Of a stretch of DNA of 64,000 nucleotides, positions 17,067-26,261 are shown piece by piece; within the stretch, counting starts at the first letter, position 1; the number at the start of each line of letters is the position of its first letter. The notes under the pieces were generated by a model. It did not search any database. It was given only the letters and a program-made list of their open reading frames with translations, and was not told the origin of the DNA. Both the position numbers and the translations under genes were made by a program. This DNA is from Burkholderiales bacterium C2. Its GTDB lineage: Bacteria > Pseudomonadota > Gammaproteobacteria > Burkholderiales > Burkholderiaceae_C. Location: NCBI GenBank assembly GCA_005503085.1, contig SCOI01000007.1, positions 1-64,000 of the forward strand, written 5' to 3'.

Positions 17067-19877
17067 ATGAGCGAGATCCGTGCCCTGCTGCTGACCGATG
17101 TGGTGGACAGCACCCACCTGTCCACCCTGCTGGGTGATCACGACATGGCCCAGCTGTGGGCCGCGCACGACCGCGTGGCGCGCGATCTGCTGCCGCTGCA
17201 TGGCGGCCGCGAGATCGACAAGACCGACGGCATGCTGCTGCTGTTCGAGCAGGCCGGCCAGGCGCTGGCCTATGCCCGCGCCTATCACGCGGCGCTGGCC
17301 GGCCTGCACATCCCGCTGAAGGCGCGCGCCGGCCTGCATGTGGGGCCGGTGATCCTGCGCGAGAACGCTCACGACGATGTGGCGCGCGGCGCCAAGCCGC
17401 TGGAGGTCGAGGGCCTGGCCAAGCCGACCGCGGCGCGCGTGATGGCGCTGGCCCAGGGCGGCCAGACCCTGCTGAGCGCCGAGGCGCGGCAGGCGCTGGG
17501 CGAGATCGCCGCCGGCCGCGTGCAGTCGCATGGGCACTGGCTGATGAAGGGCGTGGCCGAGCCGCTGGAGCTGTTCGAGGTCGCGGTGGCGGACGAGGTA
17601 CCGTTTGCCGCGCCGCCCGATGGCGACAAGAGCTACCGCGTTGCCCGGGTCGGCGAGCGCTGGCTGCCGATCCGGCAGATCCCGAACAACCTGCCGGAGC
17701 AGCTGAACTCCTTCATCGGCCGTGAGCGCGAGCTGGGCGAGATCAAGCAGCGCCTGCAGCAGACCCGCTTGCTGACCTTGCTGGGCATGGGCGGTCTGGG
17801 CAAGACGCGGCTGTCGCTGCAGGTCGCCGACGAGCTGCGCGCCGAGTTCCCCGATGGCGTCTGGTTCCTCGACCTGGCGCCGCTGCGCGATGGCGCCCTG
17901 GTGCTGGCCGAGGCGGCCCAGGTGCTGGGTGTGCGCGAGGAGCCGGGCCGGCCGCTGCTGCAGACGCTGAGCGCGCATCTGAAGACACGCCGCGCGCTGA
18001 TCGTGATGGACAACTGCGAGCACCTGCTGCCGGCCTGCGCCAGTCTGGCCCATGCGCTGCTGAAGGCCGCGCCCGATGTGCGCCTGCTGGCGTCCAGCCG
18101 CGAGGCGCTGCATGTGTCGGGCGAGCAAGCCTATCCGGTCCAGCCCCTGCCGCTGCCGGGGCGCGCTGCCGGTATCGCGGAGCTGGCGGCCTCGACGGCG
18201 GTGCGCCTGTTCGTTGCGCGGGCCCAGGCCCACAAGTTCGGCTTCGAGCTGACGCCCGATCAGGCGCCGGCGATCGCCGAGCTGGTGACGCGGCTGGAGG
18301 GCATCCCGCTGGCGCTGGAGCTGGCGGCGGCGCGCGTGCGCCTGCTGAGCGTGGCCGACATCAACAAGCGCCTGGGCGACCGCTACAAGCTGCTGACCGG
18401 CGGCGACCGCGTGCTGCAGCAGCGCCAGCAGACGCTGCGCGCGCTGGTCGACTGGTCGCACGAGCTGCTGGGCGAGCCGGAGCAGCAGCTGTTCCGCCGC
18501 CTGGGCGTGTTTGCCGGCGGCTTCGACCTCGCCGCCGCCGAGCAGGTCTGCGCGCAGGCGCCGCTGGACAGCCTGGATGTGCTGGATCTGCTGGGTTCGC
18601 TGGGTTCGCTGGTCGAGAAGTCGCTGGTGCTGATGGACACGGCGCCCGACGGCGCACGCTATCGGCTGCTGGAGACGCTGCGCGAGTACGCACGCGAGAA
18701 GCTGGTGCAGGCCGGCGAGGAGGCGCTGCTTGGCGCCGCGCATTGCCAGCACTTCTTCGGCGTGGCCAAGCAGATCCGCAACGGCATGCAGGGGCCGGAG
18801 CAGGGGCGCTGGGCCGAGTGTGGCGATGTGGAGCTGGACAATCTGCGCGCGGCTTTTCAGTTCGCGATGCAGGCGACGGATGAGACGGTGTTTGTGGCGG
18901 CCAAGATGGTGATTGCGCTGCAGAACTTCTGGATTCTGCGTGGGCATGTCAGCGAAGGGCGAGAGCAGGTGCGGGCCTTGCTCGGGGTGCCGCGCGTGCA
19001 GGCGGATGACTTTTTCCATGCGCACGCGCTGTATGTCTCGGCCTGCCTTGCCTATTCGCAGAGCGATCATGACCAGGCGTTGAGTCTCCTGGCGACCAGC
19101 CTCCAATTGAGGCGAGGTCTGGACAACGATATTGACACTGCGGCAACCCTTTCCACGATGGCGGTATCGTTTCTAAATGCTGGCGATGCAGTGCAGGCGT
19201 CTATTGCAGGTCAGGAGGCGCTGGCCCTGTTAAGTCAGACCGGTCATCGCATCGGCGAGAGCATTGCCTTGCTGCAGTTGGGCCAGATTGAGGCCTTTCG
19301 CGGTGAGAAAACTCAAGCGCGGCTGCGTTTGCAGGCGGCCTTGGCTCTGGCCCGGGAGATCGAACATCCGGAGGTTGAAGCCGAGGCCGAGCTGGCGCTC
19401 GGGCAGCTCGCGCTGGAGGCCGGTGAACTGGCAGTGGCTAGGCAGGCCATCGACGCATCCCGGGCCTGCTGCGAAGCGGCCGGCGATCATCGCGGCCTGG
19501 CCAATGCGCTGCTGTGGCTGGGCCTGGTCAACCTGCACGCTGGCGATGAGCCGGTGCAGGCCCGCGATCACCTGGGCCGGGCGCTGCAGGCTCTGGACCG
19601 CCTGGAGATGCGTGCGCAGCTACTGGTCTGCCTGGAGGCGCATGCGCAACTGGCGCTGGCCGGTGGCAGCCCGGACCGCGCGGTCAGGCTGGCGGCCGGC
19701 GTCAGCGGGCTGCGCGAGCTGGCCGGGGTGGCCCGCTCACCCAGGGGCGAGGTGCGCTGGCAGGATTTTCTCCAGCGCCTGCGTGAGGCACTGCCCGAGG
19801 ATGCCTATGCCTCGGCTTGGCAGCAGGCCTGGGGTGCCGATACGCCCCAGGTGCTGCGCCTCGCTCAGGACGCCTGA
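17067..19877 (+). CDS. cyclase-like domain - NB-ARC-type ATPase - TPR signalling protein
   Basis: A 936-residue STAND-like protein. The N-terminal cyclase-like domain keeps Asp11 (LLLTDVVDST) and Asp54 (DKTDGMLLLF), but the transition-state Asn is Thr (residue 121, AKPTAARV), so catalysis is doubtful. From about 205, QIPNNLPEQLNSFIGRERE leads into an NB-ARC-like ATPase with Walker A at 240-247 (GMGGLGKT) and ALIVMDNCEHLL as Walker B; the winged-helix part and C-terminal TPR repeats follow. This is the LuxR/AfsR-like ATPase architecture with a cyclase in place of a DNA-binding domain. Codon choice becomes more AT-rich from about 18880 to 19450, unlike the rest of the gene. Confidence 0.88.
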   Translation: MSEIRALLLTDVVDSTHLSTLLGDHDMAQLWAAHDRVARDLLPLHGGREIDKTDGMLLLFEQAGQALAYARAYHAALAGLHIPLKARAGLHVGPVILRENAHDDVARGAKPLEVEGLAKPTAARVMALAQGGQTLLSAEARQALGEIAAGRVQSHGHWLMKGVAEPLELFEVAVADEVPFAAPPDGDKSYRVARVGERWLPIRQIPNNLPEQLNSFIGRERELGEIKQRLQQTRLLTLLGMGGLGKTRLSLQVADELRAEFPDGVWFLDLAPLRDGALVLAEAAQVLGVREEPGRPLLQTLSAHLKTRRALIVMDNCEHLLPACASLAHALLKAAPDVRLLASSREALHVSGEQAYPVQPLPLPGRAAGIAELAASTAVRLFVARAQAHKFGFELTPDQAPAIAELVTRLEGIPLALELAAARVRLLSVADINKRLGDRYKLLTGGDRVLQQRQQTLRALVDWSHELLGEPEQQLFRRLGVFAGGFDLAAAEQVCAQAPLDSLDVLDLLGSLGSLVEKSLVLMDTAPDGARYRLLETLREYAREKLVQAGEEALLGAAHCQHFFGVAKQIRNGMQGPEQGRWAECGDVELDNLRAAFQFAMQATDETVFVAAKMVIALQNFWILRGHVSEGREQVRALLGVPRVQADDFFHAHALYVSACLAYSQSDHDQALSLLATSLQLRRGLDNDIDTAATLSTMAVSFLNAGDAVQASIAGQEALALLSQTGHRIGESIALLQLGQIEAFRGEKTQARLRLQAALALAREIEHPEVEAEAELALGQLALEAGELAVARQAIDASRACCEAAGDHRGLANALLWLGLVNLHAGDEPVQARDHLGRALQALDRLEMRAQLLVCLEAHAQLALAGGSPDRAVRLAAGVSGLRELAGVARSPRGEVRWQDFLQRLREALPEDAYASAWQQAWGADTPQVLRLAQDA

Positions 19878-20608
19878 CGCCGGCGCGCCGCCAGCAAAGC
19901 CAGGGCGAGGACGGCGAGCGTCAGGCTGCCGGGCTCGGGCACTTGATTGTTGGTGGCATCGGTGCGCGCCAGGACGATCTCGCCGTTCTCGCGCGTGATG
20001 CGGTAGCCCACATCGCGGCCGCTGGCATCGACGCCGAGCTTGCTCTGGCCCAGGTCATCGCTGTGGAAGACCTTGATCTCTATGTCCTCGGTGCTGGCGA
20101 AGCCCAGCAGATTGACACAGGGGGCACCGCAGCTCTCGCCGACGGCAATCGTGGGCATGTAGTAGTTGCCGATGCTCATCAGATCGAAATACTTGCCCGG
20201 CGCGACGGCGCCGCCGACGAAGTCGTTGAAATAGCCGGTGCCGACGGTGTTCAGGCCGATGACGAAGCCATCCAGCACCCACAGGAAGTTGCTGCTCAAG
20301 GCCAGATTGACGGTCTCGAGATTGGCTGGGTTGGCGGTTTCGTAGATATTGAAGTCGAAGTTCACCGCCACCGGGCCGCCGCAACTCGCCACCGCGTTCA
20401 CCAGCACCAGCCCCGCGGCATTGCCGGTGCAGCTGTCGGCGACGTTGAAGCTGAAGGCGCCGCTGTAGGACACGCCGGGCAGCACGGCGCCGAAGGCGGG
20501 ATCGACATTACCGGTGATCAACGCAGCGTGCGCGGCGCCAAGCGCGCCCAGCCCCAGGCCCATTGCCAAGGCGACGCGTGCCAAGCCTTGGCGGATTTTG
20601 CTTTTCAT
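19865..20608 (-). CDS. PEP-CTERM sorting domain protein
   Basis: A 247-residue exported protein. A signal peptide (MKSKIRQGLARVALAMGLGLGALGAAHA) is followed by a secreted domain with two disulfide-capable Cys pairs (DSCTGN..ASCGG and ESCGAPC). The C-terminus is a textbook PEP-CTERM: VPEPGSLTLAVLALALLAARRRQAS, that is the VPEP motif, one membrane helix and a basic tail. Such proteins are cut by an exosortase (EpsH type) and exported in exopolysaccharide-producing Betaproteobacteria. No exosortase gene is in the window. The start at 20608 has RBS AGGGAG. The 3' end overlaps the cyclase-ATPase gene by 13 bp, tail to tail. Confidence 0.9.
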   Translation of the reverse strand: MKSKIRQGLARVALAMGLGLGALGAAHAALITGNVDPAFGAVLPGVSYSGAFSFNVADSCTGNAAGLVLVNAVASCGGPVAVNFDFNIYETANPANLETVNLALSSNFLWVLDGFVIGLNTVGTGYFNDFVGGAVAPGKYFDLMSIGNYYMPTIAVGESCGAPCVNLLGFASTEDIEIKVFHSDDLGQSKLGVDASGRDVGYRITRENGEIVLARTDATNNQVPEPGSLTLAVLALALLAARRRQAS

Positions 20609-20849
20609 GGTTTTCTCCCTGTTGGCATGCGATGCAAGCGGCCTGATGCCGGTTGATCCGATGCGTGTGCCGAAATGGCAGCACGTCGGGCTGCTGTGCG
20701 TGGGGATAAATGCACGCAAGAGCAATGCCTGACCCCACGAGTACGCGCCGGAGGCCGGTGCAGCAGGGGTTTTGCTGCCAGAGGGTCAAGTCTTGCGTGA
20801 CTGCGATGTCAACAAATCCGACATCGGGATTTCCCGCGGCCGGCCGCGC

Positions 20850-22784
20850 TCAGAACAGCGCCGTCACCCTGACCGTACCATCCATGTCCTCGGTCCTGAC
20901 CTGGCTGGCGCCCTGTCTGGCCAGGCGGATCATGTGCTCGTTGCTCGGCAGGATCTCGGCGACGAAGCCCAGCACGCCGGTGGCCCGGGCATGGGCTGCC
21001 AGATGGTGCTGCAGCTGGGCGCCCAGGCCCGTGCCCTGCCAGTCGGGGTGGACGATGAAGGCGGTCTCGGCCAGGTTGGTGCTGGGGTCCAGCACATAGA
21101 GCGCATGGGCGACGACCTGCGGGTCCTCGCGGGGGCCGGTGACGGCCACCAGGGCCACCTCGGTCTCCCAGTTCACATTGCACAGGCGCTGCACATCGGC
21201 GATCGACAGGCCGCGGATCCGGCGGAAGAAGCGGGTGTAGACATCGCGCTCGGGCATGCGGTGGAACAGCGCGCGCACCGCGTCGCCGTCGGCCGCGCCG
21301 GCCGGGCGCAGCAAGACCTGGCGCCGGTCCTTCAGCGTGACCTGGGCCTCCTCCTCGACCGCATAGGCGCGCAGATTGCGCAGCTGCTGCTCGGCCGGCA
21401 GATAGCCCAGGGCCTTGGCCTGCTCCAGCAGCGCGGCGCGGTGCTCGGGGTGGGCGATCTGTATCAGCGCGATGGCGCGCTCGCGGATGCTCTTGCCGAA
21501 CAGATAGGCGATGCCGTACTCGGTGATCACGTAATGCACATCGCTGCGCGCGATGGCGACGCCCTCGCCGGCCTGCAGCATGCCGCGGATTCGCGAGGTC
21601 TTGCCGTCCTCGTCGGTCGAGGCCAGGCAGATGATGGCCTTGCCGCCGACCGAGCGCGAGGCGCCCTGCAGGAACTCGGCCTGGGCCGCCAGGCCGCCGT
21701 AGAAATCGCCGCCGAACTGATCGGCGCAGACCTGGCCGCTCAGGTCCACCGCGAAGGCCTGGGTCACCGACACCATCTTGTGCTGCCGGGCGATGGTCCA
21801 GGCATCGCAGACCGCCTCGATGGGCTGGAAGCTGAACAGCGGGTTGCGGTCGATCAGCTCGTACAGGCGCTGAGAGCCCATCGCGAAGCTGCAGACGATC
21901 TTGCCGACCTGGTGGCTCTTCTTCTTGCCGGTCAGGATGCCGCGCTCCAGCAGCGGGATGATGGCGTCGGTGATGACGTCGGAATGGATGCCCAGGTCCT
22001 GGCGATCGCTGAGGTACTTCAAGGCCTCGTTGCTGAAGCGGCCCAGGCCGATCTGCAGGGTCGAGCCGTCGTCGATGATGCTGCCGATATAGCGGGCGAT
22101 GCTCTCGACCACGGCGCCCGGCTGGGCCGGATGGCGGTACTCGATCACCGGCGTGTCGACCGGCACCAGATGGTCGATCTCGCCGATGTGCAGCATCGAG
22201 TCGCCCAGCGTGCGCGGCATCTGCGGGTTGAGCTCGGCGATCACCAGGCGGGCGCGCGCCACGGCCGCCGGGATCACATCGACCGACAGGCCCAGGCTGA
22301 CATAACCGAACTCGTCGGGCAGCGAGACCTGGATCAGCGCCACATCGACCGGGATGCGGCCGATCGCCATCAGCTGCGGTACGCGGGCCAGCGAGATCGG
22401 CACATAGTCGGCCAGGCCCTGACGCACGGCGGCGCGCATGTCCTGGCCGACGAAGAAGCTGCGGTGCCGAAAGCGCGTCTGCGGCTGGCCGGCCGCATCA
22501 TGGGCGAGCGCATGGTCGGTCAGGAAGTGCAGCAGTTCGACATCGGCCGGCGTCGGCCGGTGCGCCTCCAGCGCCGCCACCAGGCTGCGCGGTGTCGCGC
22601 AGGCCGTGCCGACGAAGACATGCTCGCCGGCGCGAATATGGGCCACCGCCTCGGCGGCGCTGCAGATCTTGTCGGCGCAGGCCTGCAGGCGCGGATCCAG
22701 CGCTGCGGGCGCGTCGGCGCTGGCCGGGCGGCGCTGGCTCCAGCGGGTGATCAGACCTTGCAGCAGAGCGCGTGCTTGGTTCAT
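20850..22784 (-). CDS. acetyl-CoA hydrolase/transferase fused to a GNAT domain
   Basis: A 644-residue fusion. Residues about 30-470 match the acetyl-CoA hydrolase/CoA transferase family (AcH/Cat1): KICSAAEAVAHIRAGEHVFVGTACATPRSLVAAL at the start, then IGLGRFSNEALKYL and EYGIAYLFGKSIRERAIALIQIAHPEHR. Such enzymes move or release CoA from acetyl-CoA. Residues about 490-640 are a GNAT acetyltransferase (VLRPAGAADGDAVRALF...VHPDWQGTGLGAQLQHHL). The pairing is known from other Proteobacteria; its substrate is not established. It is the second gene of a leftward operon, 14 bp after the patatin gene. Confidence 0.9.
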   Translation of the reverse strand: MNQARALLQGLITRWSQRRPASADAPAALDPRLQACADKICSAAEAVAHIRAGEHVFVGTACATPRSLVAALEAHRPTPADVELLHFLTDHALAHDAAGQPQTRFRHRSFFVGQDMRAAVRQGLADYVPISLARVPQLMAIGRIPVDVALIQVSLPDEFGYVSLGLSVDVIPAAVARARLVIAELNPQMPRTLGDSMLHIGEIDHLVPVDTPVIEYRHPAQPGAVVESIARYIGSIIDDGSTLQIGLGRFSNEALKYLSDRQDLGIHSDVITDAIIPLLERGILTGKKKSHQVGKIVCSFAMGSQRLYELIDRNPLFSFQPIEAVCDAWTIARQHKMVSVTQAFAVDLSGQVCADQFGGDFYGGLAAQAEFLQGASRSVGGKAIICLASTDEDGKTSRIRGMLQAGEGVAIARSDVHYVITEYGIAYLFGKSIRERAIALIQIAHPEHRAALLEQAKALGYLPAEQQLRNLRAYAVEEEAQVTLKDRRQVLLRPAGAADGDAVRALFHRMPERDVYTRFFRRIRGLSIADVQRLCNVNWETEVALVAVTGPREDPQVVAHALYVLDPSTNLAETAFIVHPDWQGTGLGAQLQHHLAAHARATGVLGFVAEILPSNEHMIRLARQGASQVRTEDMDGTVRVTALF

Positions 22785-22798
22785 GGCGATCCTCGGGC

Positions 22799-24664
22799 TC
22801 AGTCGTTGGCGGCCGGCACGGCAGCGGTCCCGTCGAGCACCTCGCAGGCATGGGCATAGCCCTGCGCGACGATGTGCTCGAAGCGTTTCCATTGCAGCAT
22901 GCCGACCCGGTCCAGCGGCGGGTTCATATAGACATCGGTCAGCTTGCGGGCCTGGCGTTGGCGCGAGACGCTGTAGAGCACGGTGACGTTCATCAGAAAG
23001 GCCGCCAGCGAGGGCAGGCGGTAGCGGCGCTGGGCGCGCGGGCGCAGCCGGTCGCGCAGCAGCGCCCAGGTGCCCGGCATGTCCTCATGGGTGATGCGGC
23101 GCGGCTTGCGGAAGCTCAGGTCCACGCCGATCACGCGGCCGACGCCGCGCATGCCGCGCATCACGTCGACGGGAAAGTTGTTGAAGGTGCCGCCGTCGCA
23201 CATCAGATCGCCGTCGATGATCATCGGCGGCAGCGCGCCGGGGATGGCGATGCTGGCCAGGATGGCATTGCGCATCGGACCGCGGCGCACGATGTGCTCG
23301 CTGGCCTTCGAGTAGTTGGTGGCGACGCAGAAATAGGTCTTCCAGACATCCTCGACCCGGAGCTCATCCTGGCCCGTCAGCTCGCGCAGCGCGGTATCGA
23401 CCAGGCCGCTCAGGCGCCGGCCCTTGATCAGCGAGAGCAGGGGGATCAGATTGAAGTCGCTGGTGGGCTTGGCCGAGAAGACCTTGCGCGCGTTGGCCAG
23501 CACCGCCTCGAAACCCCGGTCGGTGGCCACATAGCCGGCCATCACCGAGCCGATGCTGGTGCCGCCCACCACATCGATCTCGATGCCGCGCTCCTGCAGC
23601 GCCCGGTAGACGCCGAGGTGGGCGATGCCGCGCGCGCCGCCGCCGGCCAGCACCAGGCCTACCGCGGTGCGGCTGATCAGGCGCGCCAGCCTGGCCATGT
23701 CGCGCGTCAGCGCGGGGCGGATGTGCAGATGATCGGTCAGCGGCCGGCGCTCCAGCCAGGCGGCCGTGCCAGCGGGCGAGCGCCGCTCGGCCGGGTGCAG
23801 CAGCACCAGGATCTCGGCCGCATCGGTGCGCGGTGGGCGCCGCACCAGGCATTCCGCCTCGATCGGGTGGATCAGCGGCGGCGCATCGGCGTCGGCCAGC
23901 AGATAGAGCTCGTCGCAATGGCGGCTGCAGCGATAGGTCCAGGAGGTCGGCGTGGCGTCGCCGAGCAGCAGCACGAAGTCGTGCTCGGCCTCGATCTCGT
24001 CGAGCCGCACCGCGATGCTGCGGTCGGCTTCGGCATCGCCCTGCTCGCGGTGGGTGAGGCCGGGCAGGCCCAGATCGGCGTCCAGAAGGTCGGCATCGAC
24101 CACGGCCACCCGCCCGATGCTGCGCAACTGCTCGGCCAGCGCGCTCGCAAACGTGCCGAGATCGACACCGGTGCTGATCGGCAGCAGGCCTATGGTCACC
24201 GGCCGGTCCATCGAGGAGCGGGCGCCCTCGGTCTGCAGCCGCTTGATGATCTGCCGGGTCAGCGCGATCGAGACCTGGCCGCTGAGTGCCAGCAGCTGCC
24301 TGAACTCGGCCTTGCCCAGGCGCACCAGCACGGTGTCGCGGATCGCCACCAGGGTGGCCGAGCGCGGCTCGTCGGTGTAGAGGCTCATCTCGCCGACCAT
24401 CTGGCCGCGGCTGATCTCGCGCACCATGCGCTGGCGGCCGTCCTCGTCGCTGATATAGGTGCGCAGCCGGCCGCTGACGGTCAGGTACATCGCGTCGCCG
24501 GGTTCGCCCTGGCTCATCAGGGTCTGGCCGCCGGCCAGCTCCACCCATTGCAGATGCTGCAGCAGCAAGGACATCGCATCCGGCTCGATGTCGCCGAGAA
24601 AGCTGCGCAGATGGCGCATCAGCAGGTCGTCGAGGTACTGCGCGCGAACAAAGGCCTTGTTCAT
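22799..24664 (-). CDS. patatin-like phospholipase with cyclic nucleotide-binding domain
   Basis: A 621-residue cytoplasmic protein. Residues about 30-145 are a cyclic nucleotide-binding domain (LSGQVSIAL; GDAMYLTVSGRLRTYISDEDG, GEMSLYTDEPRSATL with the PBC-like RSAT turn). A middle region (150-330) resembles a receiver/ATPase-like part of the RssA/NTE family. The patatin domain (about 335-530) has the oxyanion motif GGGARG (341-346), the catalytic Ser370 in GTSIG and Asp490 in DGG. It should hydrolyse acyl esters under cyclic-nucleotide control. The start at 24664 is the ATG nearest the domain. It lies first in an operon with the acetyl-CoA hydrolase/GNAT gene. Confidence 0.92.
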   Translation of the reverse strand: MNKAFVRAQYLDDLLMRHLRSFLGDIEPDAMSLLLQHLQWVELAGGQTLMSQGEPGDAMYLTVSGRLRTYISDEDGRQRMVREISRGQMVGEMSLYTDEPRSATLVAIRDTVLVRLGKAEFRQLLALSGQVSIALTRQIIKRLQTEGARSSMDRPVTIGLLPISTGVDLGTFASALAEQLRSIGRVAVVDADLLDADLGLPGLTHREQGDAEADRSIAVRLDEIEAEHDFVLLLGDATPTSWTYRCSRHCDELYLLADADAPPLIHPIEAECLVRRPPRTDAAEILVLLHPAERRSPAGTAAWLERRPLTDHLHIRPALTRDMARLARLISRTAVGLVLAGGGARGIAHLGVYRALQERGIEIDVVGGTSIGSVMAGYVATDRGFEAVLANARKVFSAKPTSDFNLIPLLSLIKGRRLSGLVDTALRELTGQDELRVEDVWKTYFCVATNYSKASEHIVRRGPMRNAILASIAIPGALPPMIIDGDLMCDGGTFNNFPVDVMRGMRGVGRVIGVDLSFRKPRRITHEDMPGTWALLRDRLRPRAQRRYRLPSLAAFLMNVTVLYSVSRQRQARKLTDVYMNPPLDRVGMLQWKRFEHIVAQGYAHACEVLDGTAAVPAAND

Positions 24665-24790
24665 GGTGCCTAACAATTTTTCTATTGTTGATGCGGCTCG
24701 TGCGATGCAATGTAACCGAGGGTTGGCGGCCTTGCCGCCGCAGTTCTGCAGAATGGCGGCTTTGCACTTCGGTTCGAGTCCGCGCCTCCC

Positions 24791-25435
24791 ATGAGCCTGC
24801 AATACCTGACCCTGCCCGTGACCGCCTTCCAGCAGAACTGCTCCCTCGTCTGGTGCGATGCCCGCCGCGAGGCGGCGGTCATCGATCCCGGCGGCGAGCT
24901 GCCGCGCCTGCTGGCGGCGGTGCGCGAGCATGACCTGACCCTGAAGGCGATCTGGCTGACCCATGCCCATATCGACCATGCCGGCGGCACCGGCGAGCTG
25001 GCGCGCAGCCAGGGCCTGCCCATCATCGGGCCGCACCCGGGCGACCAGTTCTGGATCGACGGCCTGCCGCAGCAAAGCCAGATGTTCGGCTTCCCGCCGG
25101 CCGAGTCCTTCACCCCGACGCGCTGGCTGGCCGATGGCGACACGGTCAGCATCGGCCACGAAACCCTGCAGGTGCGGCATTGCCCGGGCCACACGCCGGG
25201 CCATGTGGTGTTTCACTCGGTGGCGGCCAAGCGCTGCTTTGTCGGCGATGTGCTGTTCGCCGGCAGCATCGGTCGCACCGACTTCCCCGGCGGCGACCAC
25301 GCCACGCTGATCGCCTCGATCACCGGGCGGCTCTGGCCGATGGGCGACGACACCGTCTTCATTCCCGGCCATGGCCCGGAGAGCAGCTTCGGCCGCGAGC
25401 GCCGCAGCAACCCTTATGTTAGGGATGACAGGTGA
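24791..25435 (+). CDS. MBL-fold metallo-hydrolase (glyoxalase II-like)
   Basis: A 214-residue metallo-beta-lactamase-fold hydrolase. The zinc motif HxHxDH is at 58-63 (THAHIDHAGG), and a second His, Asp and His follow in HCPGHTPGHVVF, VGDVLFAGSIGRTDF and FIPGHGP. The overall pattern (GRTDFPGG) is that of the YcbL/glyoxalase II-like family, which hydrolyses thioesters such as S-lactoylglutathione. It is divergent from the patatin gene (126 bp between starts). No strong RBS is visible. Confidence 0.93.
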   Translation: MSLQYLTLPVTAFQQNCSLVWCDARREAAVIDPGGELPRLLAAVREHDLTLKAIWLTHAHIDHAGGTGELARSQGLPIIGPHPGDQFWIDGLPQQSQMFGFPPAESFTPTRWLADGDTVSIGHETLQVRHCPGHTPGHVVFHSVAAKRCFVGDVLFAGSIGRTDFPGGDHATLIASITGRLWPMGDDTVFIPGHGPESSFGRERRSNPYVRDDR

Positions 25436-25541
25436 ATACTTCACAAACGCGGGCGCCAAGATTCACCGCCGCCGCACAAGACCTGGCCCTAAGCTTCTGA
25501 TCACGCTGTCATCACTCGGTAGCGCTTCAGGGAGCTCAGCA

Positions 25542-26207
25542 ATGAATGCAATCGACTTGGCCACCGTTTCCGCTGTTTCCACCGTTTCGCGCAGCACGGC
25601 CGTTCCCGAGCGCCGCCGCGCCGCCTCGCTGAGCAGCCACTGGCTCGGCCTGGTGCTGGAGGAGCTGGACTATGGTGTGCTGCTGCTGAACCAGCGCGGC
25701 GAGCTGCTGCACAGCAACCGCGCGGCCCGTCTGGCGATGGATGCGCGGCATCCGTTGCAGCTGCTGGGCGGCCAGCTGCGGGCGCGCTGCGCCAAGGATG
25801 TCAAACCGCTGTTCGAGGCCCTGGCCCATGCCGAGCGTGAGGGCCGGCGCTGCCTGCTGCGCCTGGGCGAGGGGGCCGAGCAGGCCAATGTGGTGGTGGT
25901 GCCGCTGAACCGCGATGTCGAGCAGGCGGCGGTGCTGCTGGTGCTGGAGCGGCGCGAGCTCTGCGGTGCGCTGGCGGCGCAGTGGTTCGCGCTGCGTTAT
26001 GGCCTGACCCCGGCCGAGACCGAGGTGCTGAAGGCGCTCAGCGACGGCGCCGAGCCCAGCAGCGTGGCCCAGGCCCAGGGCGTGGCGATCTCGACCGTGC
26101 GCACCCAGATCCAGAGCATCCGGGCCAAGTCCGGTGCGCCCAGCATCCGCGAGCTCTTGCGCCAGCTGGCGGTGCTGCCGCCGCTGATGTCGGCGCTGTA
26201 CAACTGA
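25542..26207 (+). CDS. LuxR-type HTH transcriptional regulator
   Basis: A 221-residue regulator. A PAS-like N-terminal half (LGLVLEELDYGVLLLNQRGELLHSNRAARLAM) senses an unknown signal; the C-terminal 60 residues form a GerE-type helix-turn-helix (LTPAETEVLKALSDGAEPSSVAQAQGVAISTVRTQIQSI). The ATG at 25542 has RBS GGGAG. It is 106 bp downstream of the MBL gene and just before the Crp/Fnr-type gene. Confidence 0.88.
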   Translation: MNAIDLATVSAVSTVSRSTAVPERRRAASLSSHWLGLVLEELDYGVLLLNQRGELLHSNRAARLAMDARHPLQLLGGQLRARCAKDVKPLFEALAHAEREGRRCLLRLGEGAEQANVVVVPLNRDVEQAAVLLVLERRELCGALAAQWFALRYGLTPAETEVLKALSDGAEPSSVAQAQGVAISTVRTQIQSIRAKSGAPSIRELLRQLAVLPPLMSALYN

Positions 26208-26261
26208 GACTGACGCCCCGGGCCTACATCCCGTAACATCTGGCGCAGGAGGCGTGGCTTG

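Noticed and set aside
16110-19106. 998-codon open frame on the minus strand
   Set aside because: Opposite the two cyclase-ATPase genes; His/Gln/Leu-rich composition typical of antisense to GC-rich helical repeats.
20814-20832. terminator after the acetyl-CoA hydrolase/GNAT gene
   Set aside because: A 6-bp AT-rich stem (AAATCC/GGATTT) with a 7-base loop and no T run; too weak to call.
20609-20849. sigma-54 type promoter for the PEP-CTERM gene
   Set aside because: TGGCA-like sequences occur, but the GG and GC elements are not 10 bases apart.
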